From positions 1 through 64,000 of the forward strand of contig JAAYNV010000040.1 in NCBI GenBank assembly GCA_012520645.1: a stretch of 64,000 nt of DNA, given 5' to 3'. Position 1 is the stretch's first letter. Every line of letters begins with the position of its first letter. This document shows, in pieces, positions 19,210 to 29,531 of this stretch. The notes beneath the pieces were generated by a model, which worked only from the letters and a program-made list of their open reading frames with translations, did not search any database and was not told the origin of the DNA. The DNA comes from Clostridiales bacterium. GTDB lineage: Bacteria; Bacillota; Clostridia; Lachnospirales; Lachnospiraceae. Both the position numbers and the translations under genes were made by a program.

Positions 19210-19761
19210 ATGGGTGCAAAAGGCAGTCAGACGAAAGCGATGATACGGACAGAAGCCTATAAGCTGTTCGCGGAAAAGGGCTTTAAAGAAGTAACCATGA
19301 AGGATATATGCGAGAGCACAGGTTTAAGCAGAGGCGGCTTGTACAGACATTATGCCGGTACGCAGGAAATTTTTTCGGAAATTTTGTCTGAGGAATATTC
19401 GATAGCAGACCGGATTGAGAGGCATGAGAGTGCGAAAACCATTTTGGAGGATATGCTTCAGGCGATCGAAAAGGAGATTATGGAAAAGGAATTCTCTTTA
19501 AGTCTTGCCATTTACGAGTATGCGAGCATGGGGAATGAGGATTTTTTTATCCGAATCCATGAGAAAGCAAAGAAACGGTGGATTCATTTAATTCAATATG
19601 GAATTGAAACAAAGGAGTTTCAGGAAACAGACCCGGACAGGGTTTCCGATCTGATCCTGTATTATTATCAGGGACTGCGCATGTGGTCACGGGTTATTCC
19701 TTTTGATAACCGCACAGCAAAATATTATGCAGAGTCGGTACGTCAGATGTTGTATTTATAG
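19210..19761 (+). CDS. TetR-family regulator
   Basis: AYKLFAEKGFKEVTMKDICESTGLSRGGLYRHYAGTQEIFSEIL. Confidence 0.9.
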   Translation: MGAKGSQTKAMIRTEAYKLFAEKGFKEVTMKDICESTGLSRGGLYRHYAGTQEIFSEILSEEYSIADRIERHESAKTILEDMLQAIEKEIMEKEFSLSLAIYEYASMGNEDFFIRIHEKAKKRWIHLIQYGIETKEFQETDPDRVSDLILYYYQGLRMWSRVIPFDNRTAKYYAESVRQMLYL

Positions 19762-19815
19762 GAGGAAAGAACGATATAACGGTTGCCGGAAACTGTTAAA
19801 AAATCATAAATTCCA

Positions 19816-19843
19816 TTGACAAGCAGGATGCAGGTGTTATAAT
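19816..19843 (+). promoter_or_regulatory. Sigma-A promoter
   Basis: TTGACA-16-TATAAT. Confidence 0.8.
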
Positions 19844-19913
19844 TGTTTGACAATAAGAGCTTTGGAATAGAAATATGTCACTTCTCAGGAAGTGATATAT
19901 TTTTACAATTGGA

Positions 19914-19940
19914 TTAGCACTCAGCAAGAGAGAGTGCTAA
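19914..19940 (+). promoter_or_regulatory. CIRCE (HrcA operator)
   Basis: TTAGCACTC-N9-GAGTGCTAA, exact match to consensus. Confidence 0.93.
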
Positions 19941-19959
19941 CAAAAAGGAGGTTGTTAAT

Positions 19960-20469
19960 TTGAAAACGGATAATGAAATGGAGAGCCTGATCAATGAACT
20001 GACATACCATCGATACCTGATGAATAAGGGAGCTATCCGTGAGTGTTTTCGGAATATGAGTATTCCGGAATACATAGCCCTGCACAGTATTGCGGTAAAC
20101 AACGAAACATCAGTGATTTATGAAGGCAGGACTTACCTAAAGGATTTATCGGAGAAAATGAGGCTGACGATCCGACAGACATCTAAAATGGTGGGCGAAT
20201 TAAAGGAACGGGGACTGTTACTCTGGTCTCATGATGGCAACGGAAGTGAAGGAACCTATGTGACGATTACGGAAAACGGAAAGAACAAGTTAAAGGAGCA
20301 GGAAGCTGTTCTGAAAGAGTTTTACGGTAAGGTAATTTGCAAATTCGGAACAGAGAACCTCATTCAGCTGCTCCGGCTTATGAAGCAGTTGGAAACGGTA
20401 ATGAGCAGCACAATGGAAGAAATGGAGGACGGCAATGGAGAAAATGGGACCGAAGGATATGATGAATAG
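19960..20469 (+). CDS. MarR-like winged-helix regulator
   Basis: YLKDLSEKMRLTIRQTSKMVGELKERGLLLWSHDGNGSEGTYVTITENGKNKL; TTG start with aaggagg RBS. Confidence 0.7.
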   Translation: MKTDNEMESLINELTYHRYLMNKGAIRECFRNMSIPEYIALHSIAVNNETSVIYEGRTYLKDLSEKMRLTIRQTSKMVGELKERGLLLWSHDGNGSEGTYVTITENGKNKLKEQEAVLKEFYGKVICKFGTENLIQLLRLMKQLETVMSSTMEEMEDGNGENGTEGYDE

Positions 20470-21796
20470 CTATGTACAAAAAAAGGAGGAGGTCTGTCGT
20501 AAAAACGACAACATTGCCTCCCGGTTATATGAGGAATATGGAGTTAACAGAGGGCTTCGTGATGACAAGGGGAACGGAGTTTTGACCGGACTGACGAAAA
20601 TATCCAAAATAGTATCCTCGCGGATTGTGGATGGGAAAAAGATGCCCTGTGACGGTGAGCTGTGGTATAGAGGCTATCGGGTAGAGGAACTGATTGGAAG
20701 TCTTGGACCGGAGGAAATGGGGTTTGAAAAAATTGCGTATCTGCTTTTAATGGGAGAACTTCCGTCTGTCGAAGAGGAAAAGGCATTCCGGGAGGTGATT
20801 GGAAGCTGTCGAATGCTGCCGGCGAATTTCACAAGAGATGTGATTATGAAAGCACCGTCCGAAGACATTATGAATTCCATGACCAGAAGTATTTTGACGC
20901 TTGCATCCTATGATAATCAAGCAAAGGATACCAGTGTCAGCAATTCGCTCAGGCAGTGTATCCAGCTGATCAGCGAGTTCCCATTATTAGCGGTATATGG
21001 CTATAATGCTTATAATCATTATGAAAAGAATCAAAGTATGTTTATCCATAATCCGAATCCGAATCTGTCTACGGCAGAAAACCTGCTCATGCTGTTAAGA
21101 CCTAATCAGAAGTATTCTGCCGTGGAGGCAAAGGTGTTGGATACGGCATTGATTCTGCATATGGAGCATGGAGGAGGCAATAATTCTACCTTTACGACAA
21201 GGGTTGTTACGTCTTCCGGTTCGGATACCTACTCGACGATGGCGGCAGCCATGTGTTCATTAAAGGGACCAAAACATGGTGGTGCAAATATCAAAGTGAT
21301 GGAAATGATGGAGAATATCAGGGAACATGTAAAGGATTATGCGGATGAGGAGGAAGTGGAAAGCTATCTGACCAGGATCATAGAGAAACAGGCATTTGAT
21401 CAAAAGGGACTGATTTATGGAATGGGACATGCGGTGTATTCGTTATCTGACCCAAGAGAGAGGGTCTTTAAGCAGTATGTCAGGGAACTGGCGGCGGAAA
21501 AGGGCAGGGAAGCAGATCTGCTGCTCTATGAAAATATCGAAAAGCTGGCGCCGAAGCTGATTGCGGAAAAGAGACAGAGCTTAAAGGGAGTTAGCCCGAA
21601 CGTGGATTTTTACAGTGGATTTGTCTACGATATGCTCGGCATTCCGCAGGAATTATATACTGCCATCTTTGCTGTGGCAAGAATTGTCGGATGGAGCGCG
21701 CACCGCATCGAGGAGCTGATTTGCACGGACAAGATCATACGTCCGGCTTATATGAGCGTTATGGAGGAAAAAAACCTTTCTTTCTGCGAAAGTTAA
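20459..21796 (+). CDS. Citrate/2-methylcitrate synthase family
   Basis: HMEHGGGNNSTFTTRVVTSSGSDTYSTMAAAMCSLKGPKHGGAN; GMGHAVYSLSDPR. Confidence 0.93.
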   Translation: MMNSYVQKKEEVCRKNDNIASRLYEEYGVNRGLRDDKGNGVLTGLTKISKIVSSRIVDGKKMPCDGELWYRGYRVEELIGSLGPEEMGFEKIAYLLLMGELPSVEEEKAFREVIGSCRMLPANFTRDVIMKAPSEDIMNSMTRSILTLASYDNQAKDTSVSNSLRQCIQLISEFPLLAVYGYNAYNHYEKNQSMFIHNPNPNLSTAENLLMLLRPNQKYSAVEAKVLDTALILHMEHGGGNNSTFTTRVVTSSGSDTYSTMAAAMCSLKGPKHGGANIKVMEMMENIREHVKDYADEEEVESYLTRIIEKQAFDQKGLIYGMGHAVYSLSDPRERVFKQYVRELAAEKGREADLLLYENIEKLAPKLIAEKRQSLKGVSPNVDFYSGFVYDMLGIPQELYTAIFAVARIVGWSAHRIEELICTDKIIRPAYMSVMEEKNLSFCES

Positions 21797-21845
21797 TAGT
21801 AAAATAAAAGATAGCCGGAAGTATTTAAAGGAGAAAATAGAAACA

Positions 21846-23228
21846 ATGCATATATTTATATCGCATTCCTCAAAGGATGCAGAAACTGCCATGCAGGTAT
21901 GCAGATTGCTGGAGGAGCACGGAAAACCATGTTTTATCGCACCCAGAGATATCCGAATGGGAAAAGAGTATGCAGCAGAAATCGTGGATGGGATTGACCA
22001 TGCACAGGCGGTAGTGCTGTTAATGTCCAGAGCGGCAAACCAGTCCCCGCATGTACTGCGTGAGGTAGAGCGTGCCGTAAGCAAGTCCATTCCGATTCTG
22101 GTATGTAAACTGGAAGAGGTGGAACTGTCAAAGTCCATGGAGTATTTCCTGATGGCACATCAGTGGGTTTGTGACGGGACGGGAGAGGACGACTCAAAAA
22201 TACTGGCGATTCTTCGTGATTTTGAAAAGCAAAAAGAGCAGAAGGCAATACCGGAGCAGAAGATACCGAATCAGAAAATTCCGAATCAGAAAGTTCCGAA
22301 TAGAATCGGTCGGGGGATTCCTGCAAAAAGACGGCTTCAAAAGGCTGCGGTTATGCTGCTCCTTATCATCTTGCTTGCGGTCGGTCTGGGAGCCTGTTAT
22401 TTTGCCAAAACAGGAAGGGTGCAGACAGCCGGAGATATTGCGCTTAAAGAGGGGGATACCGTAGTGTTTGGAAGTTATAACGGTGAGCCCATCAGCTGGC
22501 GGGTACTGAAAGTGAATGAAGATCAGAAAAGTGCGGTTCTGGTAGCAAAGCATGTTCTTACGATGAAGGCTTTTGATGCGGCAGAAAGTGGTAGCTATAA
22601 CAGGGATGATACCAAGGATTACTGGGGGCAGCAGACAGAGGCGGATACGGACTTGAAGTTGCAGGCGTATGTTCGGGGAAGCAGTGAATGGAGAACCTCC
22701 AATATCAGAACCTGGCTGAATTCAGAGGATGAGGTTGTTGCATATACGGATCAGCCGCCTAAGAAAACTGCCATGGCAGAGCATAAAAACGGTTATGAGC
22801 ATGAGACGGGATTTCTGTATGATTTTACGGAAGCAGAACGTGCGGCGTTATTGGAAACGGAAATTGTGACAAGGGGAAATGCAGTGGCAGAGAGTGAAAC
22901 GATTACCACACAGGACCGGGTTTATCTGCTGTCCAGAGAAGAATTAAAATGGTTTGAGGAAGCCGGCATGAACCAGCTTGCCCTGCCGACAGAGGTAGCT
23001 GTAACACAGGATGAGAGCGGCTGGTATGCTTTGGAATTGAAGGAATATGGAATCAAGGAATGCAGCTGGTGGTTAAGAGATCCGGTGGAGAACGCTTCAA
23101 GTCTTTGCTATATGGTAGGAAATGGGTATGCAGATAATAATATATGGGAACGGAATGCAGGACTGGAGGGCTTTGGCATCCGTCCGGCGGTCACGGTGGA
23201 TTTGAGCGCAGGATGTCTACAGGAGTAG
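21846..23228 (+). CDS. TIR domain - TM helix - DUF6273-like domain protein
   Basis: MHIFISHSSKDAETAMQVCRLLEEHGKPCFIAPRDIRMG...; TM VMLLLIILLAVGLGACYF; C-terminal WRTSNIRTWLNSE...WWLRDP...GIRPAVTVDL. Confidence 0.85.
   Translation: MHIFISHSSKDAETAMQVCRLLEEHGKPCFIAPRDIRMGKEYAAEIVDGIDHAQAVVLLMSRAANQSPHVLREVERAVSKSIPILVCKLEEVELSKSMEYFLMAHQWVCDGTGEDDSKILAILRDFEKQKEQKAIPEQKIPNQKIPNQKVPNRIGRGIPAKRRLQKAAVMLLLIILLAVGLGACYFAKTGRVQTAGDIALKEGDTVVFGSYNGEPISWRVLKVNEDQKSAVLVAKHVLTMKAFDAAESGSYNRDDTKDYWGQQTEADTDLKLQAYVRGSSEWRTSNIRTWLNSEDEVVAYTDQPPKKTAMAEHKNGYEHETGFLYDFTEAERAALLETEIVTRGNAVAESETITTQDRVYLLSREELKWFEEAGMNQLALPTEVAVTQDESGWYALELKEYGIKECSWWLRDPVENASSLCYMVGNGYADNNIWERNAGLEGFGIRPAVTVDLSAGCLQE
22248..22304 (+). 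repeat. 15-bp tandem repeat encoding (I/V)P(E/N)QK linker
   Basis: ATACCGGAGCAGAAG ATACCGAATCAGAAA ATTCCGAATCAGAAA GTTCCGAATAGA. Confidence 0.9.
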
Positions 23229-23269
23229 AGACCATTGCAAAGTAAAGAACGATAAGGGGGGGAAGGAAT

Positions 23270-24415
23270 TTGTACAATGGAATAAAGCGGTTGTTTTTTG
23301 CAGTGGTGCATGTGGTTCTTTTGTCCTTGTTTTGGATTCCCCTTCCGGGAGGAGTAAAGGCGGCGCCCACAGTAGAAAGCGAATACCGGGAATATCAGAA
23401 ACGCTTTGAAGCAATGCATACGGTAGAGGACATCGAAGCCGCTGGTTTTGTGGTGGAGAAGGAACAGAAATTTCCGGTCTATCTGGAGCAGTTCGGGGAA
23501 GTGATGTTTCTTCCTGCAATCGATAAGCAGTGTAAACGGATGGCACTGTTTTTTGCGGATTCAGAGGGAAATATTACCTATAAGACGGATCAGCTGGAAG
23601 CAAACTTTCAAAAGCGCGGGAGCGTGAAACAGCAGGTAACCGGATTGTCAGCAGTTTCCTTTCAGGATATGAATGCAGACGGGTTGTGGGATATCGTACT
23701 GATTTCAGAATGCGAAAAAGAGAGCGCGGCAAAGGGCAGTGCAGAAAAGGAAACAGAGAATACAGCAGAGAATATAGTAGGAAATGACCGGAACTATCGC
23801 GTTGGAGATGTTTTGTTTCAGGGGAAAAAGTGCTTTTATAGAGACTGGCGGGTGTCGGATAAGGTCAACCGGTTTGGTATGAACAAGAGCATTAAAGTCA
23901 TTGCAGCATATGTGAGGGATGGTTATTCTACAGAATTTATGTATACGGCAGCAACGATGGATGAACTTTTGCAGAATGGTCTGCATGTTGTGTCGGAGCA
24001 GTGTTATTGGCGTACCTTTGAAAAGCTTGGCCGTTTGATGGTGGTTCCGGGGACCTATCGTATTGCGGATTATGAAGTATTTATGATCTATCTGGTCAAT
24101 GAGCAGGGAAATATCGTGTGGAGCTGTCAGCCTATGGAAGACTATGACAGTCTGTATGCTTTAAAGGGTATTAACTGCAGGGATATTGACGGAGACGGGC
24201 TAAAGGACCTTGTTGTACTGGCAAGATATAGCAAGGAGTGGAATGGCAGCGGAGTGAGCACTCAGACTGATTATGCGGTTTATTATCAGAGGGTGTCCGG
24301 TTTTACGGAGGATAAGGAAATCAAAGAGCAGTATATTTGCCGGGAGGACGAGACTATGACAGAGTTAGTCCGGGCAGCAAGAGCCTATTGGGGATGGAGT
24401 ACGGAAGATGATTAA
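23270..24415 (+). CDS. Secreted FG-GAP/VCBS-like repeat protein
   Basis: Signal peptide; Ca-binding-like DMNADGLWDIV and DIDGDGLKDLV; TTG start. Confidence 0.6.
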   Translation: MYNGIKRLFFAVVHVVLLSLFWIPLPGGVKAAPTVESEYREYQKRFEAMHTVEDIEAAGFVVEKEQKFPVYLEQFGEVMFLPAIDKQCKRMALFFADSEGNITYKTDQLEANFQKRGSVKQQVTGLSAVSFQDMNADGLWDIVLISECEKESAAKGSAEKETENTAENIVGNDRNYRVGDVLFQGKKCFYRDWRVSDKVNRFGMNKSIKVIAAYVRDGYSTEFMYTAATMDELLQNGLHVVSEQCYWRTFEKLGRLMVVPGTYRIADYEVFMIYLVNEQGNIVWSCQPMEDYDSLYALKGINCRDIDGDGLKDLVVLARYSKEWNGSGVSTQTDYAVYYQRVSGFTEDKEIKEQYICREDETMTELVRAARAYWGWSTEDD

Positions 24416-25067
24416 AATACTGATTGTAGATGATGAAAAGCCGATTTGTGATCTGATTGATCTGAATTTATCAGCGGCAGGCTATCACTGTGAGAGCGTA
24501 CAGAATGGATTGGATGCAATTGATAAGATTGAACAGGGAGAATATGATCTGATTTTGCTGGATATTATGCTGCCGGGGGCAGACGGTTATGACATTATGG
24601 AATATATAAGACCGTTGCAGATTCCGGTCATTTTTATTACGGCAAAACATGAGGTAAAGGACAGAGTTAAGGGGCTTAAGCTGGGAGCAGATGATTATCT
24701 GATCAAACCCTTTGATATCGTGGAGCTGATTGCCAGAGTGGAGGCGGTGCTGCGCAGATACCACAAGACGGAGCAGCAGCTTTCCGCACTGGATGTGATC
24801 GTGGATGTGGAAGCACACAGGGTCACAAAGGCGGGATTACCTGTGGAGTTGACGAATAAGGAATTTGGGCTGTTGGTTCTGTTTATGCAGAATAAAAATG
24901 TGGCGTTGTTTCGGGAGACGCTCTATGAAAAAGTACGGGAAGGCGAATATTTTGCAGACAGCCGGACTCTGGATCTGCATGTGCAGCGTCTGCGCCGGAA
25001 ACTCGGGTGGGAACATAGTCTGGTAGCCGTCTATAAGGTGGGCTATCGTTTAGAGGTGCCGCAATGA
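24408..25067 (+). CDS. OmpR-family response regulator
   Basis: MIKILIVDDEKPICDLIDLNL...LLDIMLPGADGYDIM; winged helix. Confidence 0.95.
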   Translation: MIKILIVDDEKPICDLIDLNLSAAGYHCESVQNGLDAIDKIEQGEYDLILLDIMLPGADGYDIMEYIRPLQIPVIFITAKHEVKDRVKGLKLGADDYLIKPFDIVELIARVEAVLRRYHKTEQQLSALDVIVDVEAHRVTKAGLPVELTNKEFGLLVLFMQNKNVALFRETLYEKVREGEYFADSRTLDLHVQRLRRKLGWEHSLVAVYKVGYRLEVPQ

Positions 25068-26488
25068 AATTTTCAATGAAACTGTTGCTGTGGACCATGA
25101 TCATAATTGCGATTGCTTTTGGCTTCAGCGGATTCTATTTTGTCAATTATGTTTTTGAAACGTCATTAAAGCGAGAGGTAGATCAGGCATTAGATGAAAG
25201 CAGTATCCTGCGGTTTGCATTGGAAACCGCTGCATTGAATATACCGGCAAAGTATGATGTGCTGCCGGATCACACGGTGGAGCAGATTGCCTCCAATCTG
25301 GAAAGCGGCGGACATGATGAAGGAAGACTGCTTCGCCTGAGTGGGGAAAGTAGAGAAACACTTTATGCCAGCGAAGGCTTTGAAGCGGATGCAGGACTTT
25401 TGTTTCAGACTGATGAAAGCAAACGGGCATACCGGGTGCTGCATATCGGAGAAAAATATTATATCCAGACGGCAGTAACGGTTAATGCGTTAGACCGTGT
25501 CCTCTATCTGGAAACCTTAAAGGATGTTTCAGCGGTATTTCAGGAGAGATCACTCGGTTTTTCGGTATACCGCAGGGTGACAATACTGGTACTTCTGTTA
25601 GGAACTGTGATTATGCATGTTATTTCCTCGTGGCTCACAAAACCAATCCGGATTCTGACCAGAGCGACCAGACGGATGGCAGCAGGGGAGTATGGGTACC
25701 GCGCCAGACAGGTCAGTCAGGATGAACTGGGACAGCTGACCGGGGCATTTAATCGGATGGCGAATGCGCTAGAAGAGAATATTCGAAAACTGGAGGAAGA
25801 GATTCGGGATAGAGAAGAGTTTGTCGGGGCGTTTGCCCATGAACTGAAGACACCGCTTACAGCAATCATCGGTTATGCAGATATGCTCCGTTCCAGAAAG
25901 CTGGATGAGGAAAAGAGCTTTTTAGCGGCCCAGTATATCTATACGGAGGGAAAGCGGCTGGAGGCTATGTCCTTTCGGTTGCTGGATCTGATTGTCACCA
26001 GACACGGGCAGGTGGAATTCCAGAAGACACAGGCGGAGCAGCTGTTTACTTATCTGAACGGGATGTTCCGGACAAAGAGCGGGGAGCAGTTTGATCTGGT
26101 ATTTGATTATGAAGCGGGAAGCATATGGGCGGAAGCCAATCTGATCAAGACCGTGATGATCAATCTGATTGACAATGCCTGCAAGGCTTCACAACCCGGC
26201 GGCAGGATTGAAATAAGTGGGAGGAGAGTGTCTGGAGGCTATAGTTTTTCCGTGCGGGATTACGGTGAGGGAATTCCGAAAGAGGAACAGGATAAGATCA
26301 TGAAGGCTTTTTATATGGTGGATAAGTCCCGTTCCAGAAGCCGAAATGGTGCAGGACTCGGTCTTGCCCTCTGTACGGAAATTCTGCTTTTGCATAACAG
26401 TAAGCTGACTGTGGAGAGTACCTTGGGAGAGGGAACTTGTATGAGCTTTGTGCTGCCAGAGGATGTGGGGGAAGGAGAAAACGCATGA
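25064..26488 (+). CDS. HAMP-HisKA sensor histidine kinase
   Basis: FAHELKTPLTAIIGYADMLRS; GAGLGLALCTEI. Confidence 0.95.
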   Translation: MKFSMKLLLWTMIIIAIAFGFSGFYFVNYVFETSLKREVDQALDESSILRFALETAALNIPAKYDVLPDHTVEQIASNLESGGHDEGRLLRLSGESRETLYASEGFEADAGLLFQTDESKRAYRVLHIGEKYYIQTAVTVNALDRVLYLETLKDVSAVFQERSLGFSVYRRVTILVLLLGTVIMHVISSWLTKPIRILTRATRRMAAGEYGYRARQVSQDELGQLTGAFNRMANALEENIRKLEEEIRDREEFVGAFAHELKTPLTAIIGYADMLRSRKLDEEKSFLAAQYIYTEGKRLEAMSFRLLDLIVTRHGQVEFQKTQAEQLFTYLNGMFRTKSGEQFDLVFDYEAGSIWAEANLIKTVMINLIDNACKASQPGGRIEISGRRVSGGYSFSVRDYGEGIPKEEQDKIMKAFYMVDKSRSRSRNGAGLGLALCTEILLLHNSKLTVESTLGEGTCMSFVLPEDVGEGENA

Positions 26489-27312
26489 AATGGACAAAAA
26501 GCAGTATGATCCTGTTAGCAGCGGCTGTTCTGGGCATGGTGTTTTCCATCTGGGGACCCGAGGCTATTACCAGATATAAGGATAAAAGTGTACTGGAGAA
26601 AATACATACACAGGATGTGGAGTCAATAGGAGAAGGTTACCGCTATATTTTGAGTGGAAGCGAGAGACTTTATATTCTGTCGGCATGTTTAAACCGGCAG
26701 ACCCAGCCGGGAAATGTGAAGAACACAGGAACAGACGGGGATGCAGAGACAGAATATGGGAATCTGGAGGGCAATTATGCTTTTATCCGTAATAGAAAAG
26801 GTGCTGTCGACAGCCAGATTTCAGAAAATGACGTATACGATACCTGCAATCAGGAAATTTCGAAGTTAAAAAAGCTGGGAATCCTGCCACAGGATACGGA
26901 GGATATTTCCGAAGAACTTTACGATGCCGTACTGTATTCCGCAATTGATGTGCTGGAGCCTGGAAACAATGTTTCGGTATGGAAGCTGGAGCTTTCGGAT
27001 CAGCAGAGAAATGTGGATAAGACCAACCGGCTGATGGATGCCTACATGGATGCGGGAGACGGAAAAATCTATGAATTTTATGTACGTACTTCATTAAGCT
27101 GGGAAGAAATTGACACCGATGACATTATCCGAAGCTATAGCGAGTATATGGGACTGGAAAAACCGATGCCTTATGAATCGGATAATCCGCTGTTAGAGTC
27201 CACGCCCTATTACAAAAAGTATACCTTTGAGGGGATGGGAGGCGAAAGAACGATTGTGACCGTAGGGTTTTATGAGGGAATCAATGAGCTCTTTTTAAAA
27301 ATTTCGAAATAG
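26485..27312 (+). CDS. Membrane-anchored protein of unknown function
   Basis: N-terminal TM; ATGA overlap with the upstream kinase. Confidence 0.6.
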   Translation: MKWTKSSMILLAAAVLGMVFSIWGPEAITRYKDKSVLEKIHTQDVESIGEGYRYILSGSERLYILSACLNRQTQPGNVKNTGTDGDAETEYGNLEGNYAFIRNRKGAVDSQISENDVYDTCNQEISKLKKLGILPQDTEDISEELYDAVLYSAIDVLEPGNNVSVWKLELSDQQRNVDKTNRLMDAYMDAGDGKIYEFYVRTSLSWEEIDTDDIIRSYSEYMGLEKPMPYESDNPLLESTPYYKKYTFEGMGGERTIVTVGFYEGINELFLKISK

Positions 27313-27452
27313 AGAAGTAAGATTGATCAAAAAGATTTCATACATAAATGTACAAAAAGCAAACAAAAATTAATTGAATGAATAGTTCGAAAGTTCTATA
27401 CTCAAACTAGCTAAAAGCATTGGCGATACGCAGGAAGAAGGAGATATGGAGT

Positions 27453-29468
27453 ATGCAGGGAAAAAAGCGAGGTAAGTCATTAAAGGTTATTTTGCTGGGA
27501 ATTCTGATTCCGCTTATTTTGGTCGGACAGATTGCCAGCACTATCGGAGCTACAAAAAATATTGCTGATTATGGTGATTCCGTAATACAGACAGACCTTT
27601 CGAATGGTTATAATGCGGCAGCACAGGCGTTGGACAATTACTTCTGGGGTATTGAATACCGTATGACAACGATGAGCATGACCGGCATTATTCAAAGAGA
27701 AATGTCAACGGGGGATTTTTCAGGAACGATGGGAATCCTGACCGGATTAAAGGGTGCGAACGATGTCATTACAGGCACCGTATTTCGTTCTGAACAGGGC
27801 GATAATCTGATCGTGGCGAATGATACCGACTATAAGAGTAAAGGTATGAATGAGGTTATTGAGGACGAATATTACGAAAAGGCAAAGGCAAATGAGAGCA
27901 TCTGGGTTGGACCGTATCAGGATAAACTGACAGGAGAAATGACGCTTTCCGAATACAGGAGCGTGACGGATAACAATGGCAAGGTACTTGGTGTCATAGG
28001 CATGAATATCAATTTTCATGACATTTCCCAGTTCTTTTGTGAAAAATCATTCAGTACCACAGGCTATTCGGTTATGTTAAAACCGGATGGAACGATTCTT
28101 TCCGATCAGATGGATATGAGTCGTGTACATACGAAGACGGATAACGCAACTTTGCTGGAAATCGCAGCCGGTACAGAGGAAATGGAAGGAACCATTCAAA
28201 TCAACGGCGGTACTTATTTTTATAAAGCCGGACCGATTCCAAGAACGGATTGGAGACAGGTCAGCCTGATCAGTGCAGCGGAGCATGATGATGTGACGCA
28301 CAAAAGCATGATTGTGCAATTTGCAATTATGGCAGGTGTTATTTTAGTCAGTGTGATTTTGGTATGGTTCTTTATCAGCAGCATTACAAGAAGACTGTTA
28401 CGGATTACCGTGGCAATCAATCAGGCAGGGGAAGGCAAGCTGACCAGTAAGGTGGATTTGAAAAAGAACGAAAACAAGCGGCAGGATGAACTGGATATGA
28501 TTGGTGATTCCTATAACCAGATGATTCATGATTTCAGCAGAACGATCGGAGAGACCAAGGAGACCTTAAGACAGCTGTTAGAGCAGAACAATGCCCTGAA
28601 TGAATCCTTTATCCGGCTGAATACCTCTTCAGAAGATATCAATAATACGATGCAGCAGGTAGCAGTTGTATCGGAAGAGCAGGCAAGAGCTACGACTACG
28701 GTTGTCAGTGAGACAGATGATCTTTCCAGAAATATTGAGGCAGTTTCCGGTCTGGTTAATACGATGAAGGATTCCTGTACTACGTTAAAGGATAAGACGC
28801 AGTTTGGTCTGGGAATTGTAAACAATCTGGTAGCCAGTTCGGAGGATACCATTCGTGTAACCGAGGAAATTACATCCAGTATTAATAACGTAGATTCCAG
28901 TTCGAAAGAAATCGAGGATATCATCGGTCTGATCAACTCCATTTCCGATCAGACAAACCTGTTGGCATTAAATGCTTCCATCGAGGCAGCAAGAGCAGGA
29001 GAAGCAGGTAAGGGATTTGCAGTGGTAGCGGATGAAATCCGGAATTTGGCAGAACAGTCCCAGAAGGCAACAGCCGATATCCGCAGTATCATCCAGACCA
29101 TGCAGAGTAAGATTGGTGAAACGGTAGAAGCGGTAACCAATGTCAATAAGGTTATGGCAACACAGAGCCAGAATGTCAAGGAGACCGAAGAGTCCTTCCA
29201 GAATATTTTTGGCGGTGTGGATTCCTTAGATTCGCTGTTATCCGAGGTAGAGGATAAGAATGCTTCCATGGTGGAAAAGAAGGAGGTTATTTTCTCGTCT
29301 ATGACGGATCTTTCCGCAGGAATCGAAGAGACTTCGGCATCCACACAGGAGGTAACCAACAGTGCACACAGTCAGGCAGAGATCATCCGCAGCTTAAATG
29401 AGCTGACGGACAGAGTAGCAGAGTGCAGTGACAGACTGCGTGAGAATCTGAATCATTTTGTATGCTAA
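27453..29468 (+). CDS. Methyl-accepting chemotaxis protein
   Basis: TM-extracellular-TM-HAMP; [40 protein letters not shown]. Confidence 0.95.
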   Translation: MQGKKRGKSLKVILLGILIPLILVGQIASTIGATKNIADYGDSVIQTDLSNGYNAAAQALDNYFWGIEYRMTTMSMTGIIQREMSTGDFSGTMGILTGLKGANDVITGTVFRSEQGDNLIVANDTDYKSKGMNEVIEDEYYEKAKANESIWVGPYQDKLTGEMTLSEYRSVTDNNGKVLGVIGMNINFHDISQFFCEKSFSTTGYSVMLKPDGTILSDQMDMSRVHTKTDNATLLEIAAGTEEMEGTIQINGGTYFYKAGPIPRTDWRQVSLISAAEHDDVTHKSMIVQFAIMAGVILVSVILVWFFISSITRRLLRITVAINQAGEGKLTSKVDLKKNENKRQDELDMIGDSYNQMIHDFSRTIGETKETLRQLLEQNNALNESFIRLNTSSEDINNTMQQVAVVSEEQARATTTVVSETDDLSRNIEAVSGLVNTMKDSCTTLKDKTQFGLGIVNNLVASSEDTIRVTEEITSSINNVDSSSKEIEDIIGLINSISDQTNLLALNASIEAARAGEAGKGFAVVADEIRNLAEQSQKATADIRSIIQTMQSKIGETVEAVTNVNKVMATQSQNVKETEESFQNIFGGVDSLDSLLSEVEDKNASMVEKKEVIFSSMTDLSAGIEETSASTQEVTNSAHSQAEIIRSLNELTDRVAECSDRLRENLNHFVC

Positions 29469-29486
29469 GGCAGCATATTCATACAG

Positions 29487-29531
29487 AAAAAGCGAAAGAG
29501 TCCGGTGGAAACCGGACTCTTTCGCTTTTTC
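29487..29531 (+). terminator. Strong intrinsic terminator
   Basis: AAAAAGCGAAAGAGTCCGGT-GGAA-ACCGGACTCTTTCGCTTTTT. Confidence 0.95.

Noticed and set aside
21846-23228. Calling the TIR gene an anti-phage system such as Thoeris
   Set aside because: No adjacent ThsA/SIR2 or other defence effector; the neighbours are metabolic and two-component genes.
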